Assembly: GCA_001986395.2 (NCBI GenBank)
Contig: MQVO02000025.1
Location: forward strand, 1 to 64,000
Origin: Irpex lacteus
Taxonomy: Eukaryota; Basidiomycota; Agaricomycetes; Polyporales; Irpicaceae
Direction: 5' to 3'
Length of the DNA: 64,000 nt
Shown piece by piece: positions 21,641 to 31,247 of the stretch. Position 1 is the stretch's first letter, and each line of letters begins with the position of its first letter. Under the pieces are notes generated by a model, which had not been told where the DNA came from, did not search any database, and was given only the letters and a program-made list of their open reading frames with translations. The translations under genes were made by a program, and so were the position numbers.

Positions 21641-22860
21641 GTCAGTCCCTAGCCGACCACCATGATATATCGAGGCCACAGGCCACAAAATGCGACTACT
21701 ATTCTGCTTAATCAAGCTGCTTAGGGCTGTCCTATCTCGATAGACCTCCCATTTCCAACCACTCCAGGTTGTCTCCAAACACGTCTTCTACGAAACTGAC
21801 CCACGCAATATCAAAGAGAAGGCACTTTAGGTACTCGGGACAGACTTCTAAGGTCGACTTTCGTCTCTCTCTCTTGTCGCTATCCCAGGTCGATGTGAGA
21901 CTCCGCGCCTTTGGGCCTTCAAGATCGGCGTTGTGAACGCTTAGGAGTACCATAACTCATGACAAACAAGACAGGACCGCTTCTCTTGTGTGGGATCGGT
22001 GCAGGTCAGCCTTCGAGGTTCGCGGTGATTCATCCCCAATTGACCGTTGATATGTAGCCTTGCTCCTCCCACTTTCGTGCACTTCTATTTAAGTTGGCTC
22101 ACTCCTACCCCAACTCTTCACGCACAAGCTCAAACATAACCCAAGTTACAGATACCGCCGCCATCGGATCAAGTACCCGGTGCAAGTCTACAACATAATG
22201 CTTGTTGGACGACGTCTACCAGAGTGGACGGCGTCCAAGAAGCATTGTGTTATGATCATGGAGCCTCGGACACCGTTGCGTTACGCTCTATTAGCAGGCA
22301 TGACATATCTTTGTCCGTGATACTCAGATTCTGATATGCAATTCTCGCTACATCAGGTCAATCCGTTTGAGGAAACGGATCAGCTTCTCCCTGCGTAACT
22401 CTGTTGTCGATGTTCTGTTTACAATACGTACGTTGCCTCGGCTTCTTGCTCGAATCAAGCTCATCATCGCACCCTTCGCTCTTGGGCATCCAGCTTCAAC
22501 CTGTACGTCGCTCCAGAGGCCATGATTGAGCCCTCAGAATTGTTCTTAAGTACTCAAAGAAGCATGCTAGAAATGTACCACGCCCTGCTTCACTGGTAGT
22601 CGGCTTTGCTACTCTACGGGGATGACATGTAGGTAGGAATGCATTCATATTTTTTTTTCTACCCGGTTTGCGGCGCAGCGGAATCATGACGGATATAGAA
22701 TGCGTTCGACGAATTGCCCTATGAGGTGACTGAACTAAACATCAAGCACTCACAAATCGGAAATCATACGCATACGCAGGCGTGCTAAGTATCGAGTAGC
22801 TGCGCGATACACAGCATTATTCACGTAGAGAAGGTACTGTGCCACTTTACTCGTCTTCTA
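21641..22860. repeat. Intergenic segment between modules and gene B, duplicated at 33750-34985
   Basis: Long matches with 33750-34985 include GACCCACGCAATATCAAAGA, the CATAACTCATGACAAACAAG region and the block around 22600-22690 containing a T-run and TACCCGGTTTGCGGCGCAGC. A reading frame on either strand is open at 21732-21953, and its counterpart at 33744-34073 is open too, but the two strands are equally plausible and no splice or start context decides, so no gene is called. Confidence 0.6.
22193..22254 (+). repeat. Long imperfect hairpin, conserved between duplicates
   Basis: Arms CATAATGCTTGTTGGACG / CGTCCAAGAAGCATTGTG plus inner CGTCTAC / TGGACG surround a loop of about five bases. The duplicate at 34299-34360 keeps the fold with different bases: the inner left arm changes GACGACG to GATGACG and the right arm GGACGGCG to AGACGTCG, which restores or keeps pairing. 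This pattern would fit a selected RNA or DNA secondary structure or a small palindromic insertion. Confidence 0.6.
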
Positions 22861-22869
22861 GATAGTCCT

Positions 22870-23060
22870 GTTGTAAGTGAACCACGCTTTACTCTTGCAG
22901 CTCGTTGGCTCATCTTTATCACAAGATCTTCTTCGCAAACCAAAGGATGGAAACTAGGTGTTCGCGAATCGCTTCCACTGTGGCGAGATATACATGAGGA
23001 AAGGGCGCGGCTCATAGCGCCAACTCTGACAGAATTATCGCGCAAGAAGGCTCTCATTGG
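22870..23060 (+). pseudogene. Remnant of a spliced gene upstream of B
   Basis: A small intron-like segment (GTAAGTGAAC ... CTCTTGCAG, about 22874-22900) and a following piece that resembles 34990-35240 and, on the minus strand, the segments upstream of E and F. In the best-preserved copy the shared words are LWRDVHEE and IDILWEDEL. Here the frame is changed (ICGRTHQ). The block seems to belong to the ancestral unit but does not give a continuous gene. Confidence 0.3.
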
Positions 23061-23159
23061 CATATGTGGGAGGACGCACTCATCAAGCGTTCACGGTTTC
23101 CTGTCATATATACACAGCGTTCACGCACGGCCCCTTTCATTTCCGCTACCCTTCTTTTC

Positions 23160-23310
23160 CATGTCCCTGTACATCGATTGATGGTGTGTCCGCTCTGCAT
23201 CGCATCCGAGTACACAAGCTGATCTCTGCGTGCATATAGATCGAGGACGGGCTGCCCTCAAATCCCCCGCATCCTCCTCAGCTCCTCAAGAATCCGTCAT
23301 CCACGACACT
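23160..23310 (+). promoter_or_regulatory. Conserved TATA-containing promoter block of gene B
   Basis: The words TGTACATCGATTGATGGT, CATCCGAGTACAC, a TATA-like CATATAG at 23233-23239, and GACGGGCTGCCCTC recur in the same order upstream of genes D, E and F, at nearly the same distance (about 75-80 bp from TATA to ATG). Conservation of spacing in four copies, in non-coding sequence next to the start codon, supports a core promoter. Genes A and C have a different upstream region. Confidence 0.5.
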
Positions 23311-25292
23311 ATGGACCCAGCGAGTGCCATCATCGGCATCGTATCGTTTGGCTTCACAGTCTTTTCCAAGGTTAACGAGATTCGCAAGGACATCAAGGGC
23401 GCACCTGATAAAGTGCAGGCGTTACAGGACGCATGTATTGGCGTGGAACTCCTCTTGAGCAGACTGAACACCACCACAGCTCGCACTGTTCCCTGTCCGC
23501 CCAGTGCGGTGCCGCATTTTGAACGCTTGTGCGCAGCGACACAACAATGTCTGGAAGAGGTCAACGTGGTAATAGAGAAGGTTGTCGCGCAATCAGTTAC
23601 CTCCAGCGACGAATCTCGCGCTCCGAGGGTTCGCTTCAGGAAGTGGATAATGAAGAAAGGCGAATTCGAGGAGACGTCGGCGAAATTGAAGGAGTTGAGG
23701 GAAACTTTGGCTATGATGATGGACTTCATGAACTCGTGAGTTTTACTATACAGCGATGACCGCCGTAAACTCAACCTTGTATAGCAACTACCTCGAGTTT
23801 ATTGTTGCGCAGACTCAGTCCCATGGCTCCCAAGCACGACAAAGAGACACATCTTCGACATCTCGCGAGCAGCCCATCACAAATCTAACAGCTACCCGCC
23901 GTAACAACGGCCCTCTGCGATGTAGAGATGAGTGTACATGTCGCTGCCATGCCCTGTACCTTCACTCCATCTTCCCACAGTCGGCAACACCCTATCTCGG
24001 CCAACTGTTCATCTCGCCACGGATACTTGACTGGATGAGATTTAATCCCTTGGGGCATTGCAATGTAGAGACTTGTCGAGGTACCTTGCTGCAGCCGGCA
24101 AAGGTGGCCTATATCCTTCCTCAAACACCCTTCTATGGCTCGTTTCAGACCTCGTCAATCAAACGAGTTCATTTCTCTATCAACGCATACAGAACCATTC
24201 CGTACTCTTCCTCCATCATTCAAGCAATCTACGGCGCCGATGTACGCGGAGTTCGTGATTTGTTCGCAAAACAGCAAGCCTCCATTTGGGACGTCGACAT
24301 CAAGGGTAATTCTATCCTTTGGGTAGGCCGTCTTCTTCTACGCCTGGCCGTATATTATTACTGAATACCGATATCTTAGCACGCCTGTGGGAAATGGCAA
24401 AACGATCCCACTGAAGATCATCTCGAGATTGTCCGTTTCCTGGTGGAGGCAGGTGCAGACGCACTTTTTCTCGCTGAGTCTGTTGAACAATGCCCTTTCG
24501 CTTTTCTAATTCTCGAACGACTGACATCGGTGTACTCATAGCACAGAAACGACATACTCGGCCCATGACACACTTGCCATAGGCCTCTTTACACACCTCC
24601 TAGGGGAACACGACCCAGGCCGATCCTTCACGGCGACCATCCACACAAACTCAGCCGCAATCGCCGTCTTCTGTTCCATCTTCAACATGGACGCCTTGGA
24701 TGCAATCCAGGACGTCCTATCTCGCTGTTATGGGCACTCGGACGAAGACGCTTCACGATTACTAACATCCCTCGAAGCCACCGAATACGCCGTGGCTCGG
24801 TCTTCGGTGTTCGACGCCATCAGGTATACTCCCTTACAGTATGCAATCCGATTCTCGCCTTCAAGTGTGGAGTCCCTCCTAGCAGAAGGTGCCGATGCCG
24901 CAGCAGAGCCCACGCTAGCTTATGCCGCCGTCTGCGCTGCAAGTACCAACTTGATTAGATTACTCATTGACAATGGCGCAGATGTGAACATGAAGGACGC
25001 CGAGGGGCGAACGGCGCTGCATTGGGCTTGCTACTGGTGCCACTGCAACACCTTCTTTGAACTCGTCCGGTGTGCAGAAGACAAGATTGACTGGGATGCT
25101 CGCACGTCGGAGGGCCAGAATGCGCTGGATCTGTTTGATGAGGGTGTGTCGAGGGAACATACTTCGGGCTTGACTTCCGCGCACGTTGACGAGTTCCGTT
25201 CTACTATTATGTCTCGTATGGACCCCTCCCAGTTACAAGTAGTCGAAGACGAGCCCTTGAACATCCCCGGTGCATTCCCCATCACAGCGTAA
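23311..25292 (+). CDS. Gene B: Helo-like / Cys-His / ankyrin protein
   Basis: Exons 23311-23735, 23785-24322, 24380-24477 and 24542-25292 join in phase to 603 codons. The start MDPASAIIGIVSFGFTVF is the hydrophobic first helix typical of Helo-like/PigL_N domains at the head of fungal NLR-like proteins, followed by amphipathic helices to about residue 140. The middle has C-x3-CTCRCH, then CNVETCRG about 35 residues later. Ankyrin repeats occupy the last exon (LLAEGADAAAEPTLAYAA, LLIDNGADVNMKDAEGRTAL), ending NIPGAFPITA. The 98-nt third exon has exactly the same size in all six paralogs. The last intron starts GTCTGT, an atypical donor shared with D, E and F, where A and C have GTAAGC. Expected to be cytoplasmic; partner and trigger are unknown. 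Confidence 0.75.
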
Positions 25293-28200
25293 TCCTTAGC
25301 ATACGTTTACCTACCACTTTCACAGTGCTCTTTGGATAGTATGACTTATATAGTACCAGTAGATGTAGTCCAAGTTTCATCACACCAAAAAATATCAGAA
25401 TTCTCGATTGATGCCTTAGCTCATGCAATAAGAACTTTCTCAATGTTGTTTTTTATCACGTCCAAGGTACTTACTTGTCTTCAAGTTTCTTGGACTCGAG
25501 TTTACGTCAGAGTCTGTCAGTGACCCTTGGGAACAAGCACCTAATCCATAGTAAAGATCTACGGTTATAACGACAAATAGATTTAGTACTCTAGGCGACG
25601 AATCTCATGCGAAATTCTGTACAACCAAATATATTTTCCTGGTCGGACACGGGGGTCTTGCATCCGGAAACCTCTAAGTTCACTGTCTCCAGCATCGAAC
25701 TGATCGCACACCTGAAAGTGTCTCCGTATATTCACAAGTAGACTTCTCTTCACTGATACCGAAGAACCTTTCGATTGAAGACGATAGAGTCAACCGTCTA
25801 TTACACTGGCATATACTTACACCGAATGCGAGGGTATGTAATCGTTTCGATTTGTAGGAAGGCTGATCTACTGAAGCAATTCTATAAGTGAGAAATACAA
25901 CGGGGCATGAGGCGGCATAAGGGGGGAGGAAAAGCGGTATACGTACTATGACACTAACCCAGTGGACGGAGCGATCAACTAAAGTGAATAATCCCATCCT
26001 GCCTCATCGAAGGGAATAACGACGCGCCATTGAATACCATCTCACCTCTCACCGCCACCTCGTACTTCAACCTTCCAGCACGCGGGCTGCCCAAGAAGAG
26101 ACCAAACGTACTACTCGTCGGTACCAGTCTGTACATAAGTATATTCGGTGTGTCAAAAGCGGGTGTAGTTCAAAGGGAGGCTATATGTTGCGCTGAAGGC
26201 GGAGGGTAAGAGAGATAGCAGGGGCCATCGTCGTTAGGGCCTGCAACGATCTTCGTGCGCGGTTTTGTTCAAAAGCAGTGTTGTTGAGCGTGCTGAATTC
26301 AATGACTATAATATGAAGGAACATACCGGTTGAGGCTCGAAGAGGCTCGTCTAAGAGGGACTGCATACAGCTCATCAAGTACGTTGTCTAGAATCCGGGT
26401 CTTGGACCAGTATTTGGGGAGGTTGTCAGCGGAGTCACATAGCGTCGAAATGCAATGTGCAAGTCTACATGGCCACCACAGCCTGATTCAGTGCAAATAG
26501 GGTCCGGTGAGCATTTGAGCATGGAGGCGTGGTGATTGCGGGTTCCTTGAAGGCATATGAGATGGGCTAGGTTCGTGTAGGGAGAAGTTCGGCACACGAA
26601 ACGAATTTCGCTACAGCCCACAGTAATAAGACGAGGGTCACCGCCATGATGTTAAGATCGATAGCGAGGAGGAGCGAGACTGGACCATACGTGGTCAAAG
26701 GAAGAGATGGGTACATGATAGGGACACTGGTACTCACCTCCCGTCGCCTACGAAAGTTGAGCTAACAACGATACAAACACTCTCGTTCAGACATAGCATG
26801 AGAGTGTCCTCAGAAGACAGTGATGTTTAGGGGCCGCGTGCGCAGATGTCGGTGTTAAGATGAAGTGACATCGTTGAGTGCTGTAGGATTATGAAGTGGT
26901 AGTACGACGAGGATCGTGACTGCCAGACTCACGATGAACGTACGGGTAGATATCCCGCCACAATACCTCAGCAGTCACCTAGCATCGTCCTCTACACCAA
27001 TTGGTCGTATGAGTCAGCTCTTCCTGCGTTTGCGGCAGTTCGAACTGGGAGTCTCGTGTCTGGTGGAATGTCAGAGAGGGAGAGTTAGAGCTCAATCAAG
27101 GAGTCCAGAATGGATGGAGATGAAGGCTTTATCACGATGCAGTGAGAGCAGTGTTAAGGCAGTATAGAGAACGGAGGATGAGCTGGAGGTGTACTGGAGT
27201 GTGCGCGACTAGCGAACTGCGCGTCACGGCCGTGCGACGAGATGATGCCAAATAGTGGGTGAGAGTATCCTGAGCCCGCGAAGGTTGAACGTTTCTACTC
27301 TGCCTCAGGGAGACTAGGTGAGAGCCTTGAATCAATTGGCAGGTAGTACGAGGAGGCCACGGAGAGTATATTCCCAGTCTTTGAGGGGCTACAGGTCGGA
27401 GGACCTGAGTTACTGGAGTAGTGCTGCGATAGTCGACGCGCCCGACTCGAAGGTTTCCTGGTATAAACGCGAATCGGGGGTTACACGACACAGTAGGAAT
27501 ACGACGGTATGGGAAAGAGACGTAGGCTGGCTTCATGTGGCTGGGATAAAGCTGTGAAATCGGCGAGTTATCTCAGAAAGCGATAAGAAGAGTAAGTATG
27601 ATCATAGAGGGACTCAGAAAACAAACAAGACGCCCATCAATACGAGACACAGGCGCAGGCGCCTCTGTCTCAGCTCAATCTCTTCGTCGATCCATGTACT
27701 ATGCTACCGACTTCTCGCTGAAGTAGACAGAACTAGTATGGCTATTAGTTGCTAGGTTCTCTGTCTAGAATTCGGCGCACACTGCCGTCCACGGTTTTGA
27801 TCAAGCTCATAAGTATACGGGCCACAACTTCCAGCAGGTCCCGCTGTGTGCCCTGCTTTATGCGCCTCGCCTGGGATCTTACTTTGCCTACGCAAGTGAA
27901 GTATCTCGGGTAAGTATCTTTCAACGTGTGCAGCCCGTGAATGTGGAACGTTGACAGTAGCCAAGCCCTACGTCTCTAACGACGAAAGCGACCTCCAAAG
28001 GAGATGTGAAAAGCCTATGGATGCGGGGGGCAATGGGGCAAGCTGGTAGGCTCTACTGCCGGTGCGTGACTATATTCTATCCTCCCGTTATCTTGGCTGA
28101 TTTTGTCAGGTGTTGTCCAAACGGACCTACTGAACCGGATGCCGACGCAGTGCAAAGGTCGTCTAAGTAGAAGTACGCTATGGCGAACGTGTGGAGCACC

Positions 28201-28690
28201 GCTCAATCGATTTTATTCCATGTGATATGGAAGCTTATCGGAGCGTCGCTTTCGACAGAAGAACTATCGGTCCTTTATCACCACCACCAGAGTAGGTGGC
28301 TTCTCTATCGAGATAATTGCCATGGTCGCAAGTTCAACCAGTCGCTCCCGTTTCCTTTTGCTGATGTTTAAACAGATTTTATCGACAATGGAGACCTATT
28401 TCAGGTCAGGTCGGCGGTGGAGGTTTGATTTGAGGAATCGTACGTGTTGTATAATATGGGCCACCGGTCGCTGGCGGCTGCATATTGCCGGGTTAATTTG
28501 TACCGTGGATGGCAACTTACGAACTTCCGCTATGGTGTGCTACATACAGGTTTTGCCATCGTCGCACAATATATTCTTCGCGAACAGGTCACCGGTATTC
28601 TTGCGACATCACTTCTTGAAAATGCGTTTTACAAATCGCTTTGGATAGTGTTACGAAAAACTGTATTCGCATTGCGAACTTATGCTGAGT
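25293..28690. other. Intergenic region between B and C with a diverged module (I2)
   Basis: About 25620-27560 is a diverged relative of module I1/I3: for example GCAGGGGCCATCGTCGTTAG near 26219 corresponds to the GAGGGTCCATCATTGATAG block of I1. The 3' flank of B does not match the 3' flanks of A, C, D and E. From 28180 to 28704 two short open frames exist (28180-28371; 28444-28704, with YGVLHTGFAIVAQYIL), unrecognised and without paralog support. No confident gene is called here. Confidence 0.45.
27644..27671. repeat. Near-perfect 28-bp palindrome
   Basis: GAGACACAGGCGC and GCGCCTCTGTCTC form 13-bp arms with one mismatch around a two-base centre. It lies in the spacer between genes B and C. 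Such a short palindrome may arise by chance or mark a rearrangement; no second copy was seen. Confidence 0.6.
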
Positions 28691-28699
28691 GTGTCTGCG

Positions 28700-29122
28700 T
28701 CTAGGTCCCACGAGAGGTGACTCTTACATCATATGCAGATCCCCGACGTTCATCTCCTACGAACTCAGTGACGCTCCGTAGTAAAGGCTGAGGTGCGCCA
28801 CATGAAATCTGCATTACCTAGAACCTAGATGACCCCTTGACACTCTGAGCGCAGGAAGGCCTGATGCATCGATAAGTCATGCAGCGGTGCCTCCTCACTG
28901 CCTTCGAAGCTTCCTGACAGCCTGTGAATATCTGAACACGCAGCGTCTGTCTGTACGGATGGACGCTTTGGGTTACAGCATCCATTTCCATGTACCGCGC
29001 GTTGGCCTCATTGCCCCAGTCTGGGTCTCATAAAGGTACGCCTCACGTCCTCATCCCAACGCTCTCCCTCACATCCACCGTCGCATCCCCCCAACCCTCG
29101 CATCATCTACTTATAGGGCACC
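28700..29122 (+). repeat. Upstream block of gene C (copy of 16551-16963)
   Basis: It matches the block in front of gene A over about 400 bp with scattered substitutions and small indels. The offset between the two gene starts is 12,159 bp, while B to D is 12,126 bp, so the whole interval was duplicated in tandem and the copies have since gained and lost short segments. Confidence 0.8.
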
Positions 29123-31247
29123 ATGGACGGCGTCATTACCGCCTTCGGTGTTGCCAAGTCTGCATACGACGCTTACAAGATAGTGAAGACGACGCGAAAG
29201 GAGTTTAAGCAAGCTCCGGAGAAGCTTCAGCTCCTCGAGGACGATCGCGACCTCGTAAGAAAGCTGTTCAATGAGTTGTCCATCGCGAAAGACATCGACT
29301 CTTCGAGCTCTAACTCCACCTCGGACCCCCTGGAGCACCTGCAGCAAAGTCTTGAGCGACGCTCCGATGACTTGGATCAGGTTATATCTAAAGTCATGAA
29401 GCAGAGTGCCACGAGCGGGGACAAGACTGGACGATCGATTCGTCTTTTCAAGTTCCTAATCAACAAGGACGACATCAAGGATGCATCAAGCGAACTTAAG
29501 GAACTGCGGGAGGTGTTAGCGCTACGATTTTATATGTTAGTAATTCTGATTCCGCGATGTCAAAGACTTGTAATCATAATACGGAACATATTCAGGAATC
29601 ACACGGCGCGTGTCGAAACAAGCTTCGAAGACTTGCAGTCTAGGTTCGAGGATGCCATGTACAAGCTTGAATTAATCTACAATACCGTCTCGTAAGTACT
29701 GGGCAGTCAGTAGACGGATAGCGGGATCTGATCACTGAGTATTAGCATTCCACAGCTTAAGACAGACACAGACGAAGCGCAAGCTCCCAATATCTCGCCC
29801 ACTATCACCGATGAGCATCCCGTATCCTCGACGTCTATCACCCATTGCCATTCTCTTCCGTGCGGTACCCTGCACTGTCTCGCGGACTGCCACTGTCGTT
29901 GCCACAGCCTCTCCATGCAGTCGCTCATTCCCGCAAAGCTGGCATCCTACATCGGCCAAATCTACGTATCGAAACGACTCCTTCGCGCGCCGTGGTCGAC
30001 ATGGAGTGTCTGCAATGTACAGACGTGCCGAGGGGATGTTAGGCGTGCGATGACCGTCAACTGGATCCTTCCCCCGAGCTTCCTTTCGGGATGCCTGCAG
30101 TCCTCAAGGGATCGGCGGATCCACCTCTCGATTGGTGCGGTGAGGACGATCCCATTGGATGCACCAATACTCCGTGCTATATTGGATGCAGATGTCCAGC
30201 GTGTCCACAACTTGTTCGCGCTTGGTCTGGCCTCAGTTTGGGATCACACTCCTGATGGCAGTCCCATCCTTTGGGTAAGCCAAATTATTTGCCAGACCCT
30301 AGAATGCTGTTGACTCGGAAACTCGATTATACTACTAGTCTGCATGCAACTATTGGACTTTGTACCCCAGCGAGGAACGATACAAAATAATTCAATTTCT
30401 CGTCGCTGCAGGTGCAGATGCCCTGTTGCTCGCACGGTAAGCTTGGTGTACATTTCATTGTGAAAAACAGGCAATTGACGCTGCACACATATATAGTCCA
30501 ACAGGAGGGTTATCGGCACAGGACCAAATTGCATTTGCACTCTTCCGGTCCCTGGTAGAGCAGCCCAAGATGGGGCAATCACTGCTCACATCCATCAAAA
30601 GACACTCAGCTGCCATTGATATCCTCCGCTCTATATTCAACATGGACGCCTTGGACGCACTCCAAGACGTTCTATCTTGCCTTTATGGGCACTCGGACGA
30701 AGACGCTCTACGATTATTAGCATCCCTTGAAACCACCGAATACGCCGTGGCTCGGTCTTCGGTGTTCGACGCCATCAGGTATACTCCCTTACAGTATGCA
30801 ATCCGATTCTCGCCTTCAAGTGTGGAGTCCCTCCTAGCAGAAGGTGCCGATGCCGCAGCAGAGCCCACTCTGGCTTATGCCATCAGCGATGGGAAAGCCA
30901 TCTTGATTAGATTACTCCTTGACAATGGCGCAGATGTGAACATGAAGTACGAGGGGCGAACGGCGCTGCATTGGGCTTGTTACCTGTGCTACTACAACAA
31001 TTTCTTTGAACTTGTCCGATGTGCAGAAGACGAGATTGACTGGGATGTTCGCACACCGGAGGGCCAGAATGCGCTGGATATCTTTGATGAGGGTGTGTCG
31101 GAGGGAAGGGCTCCGTACTTGACTTCTGAGGAGATCTACGAGTTCCGTTCCACTCTGATATCTCGTATGGACCCTTCTCAGTTACGAGTAGTGGAAGATG
31201 TATCCTTGGACATTCCTGGCGCATTTCCTTTAGATACTGAGTCCTGA
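29123..31247 (+). CDS. Gene C: Helo-like / Cys-His / ankyrin protein
   Basis: Exons 29123-29535, 29596-29691, 29746-30274, 30339-30436 and 30497-31247 join in phase to 628 codons, the same sizes as in gene A. Helo-like N-terminus: GVAKSAYDAYKIVKTTRKEF with amphipathic helices to about residue 140, plus an extra exon (HTARVETSFEDLQSRF) absent from the B type. The Cys/His block is CHCRCH ... CNVQTCRG. Ankyrin repeats: LLAEGADAAAEPTLAYA, LLLDNGADVNMK, GRTALHWACYLC. The tail is DIPGAFPLDTES. The first intron uses GTTAGT and is 60 nt, so retention stays in frame up to the next donor. This is the intact reference for gene A: its second donor is a perfect GTAAGT. An NLR-like or cell-death regulator role is inferred from layout only. 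Confidence 0.78.

Noticed and set aside
21732..21953. Minus-strand frame and its copy at 33744-34073 as a gene
   Set aside because: The opposite strand is also open in the duplicate, and no start, splice or family evidence decides.
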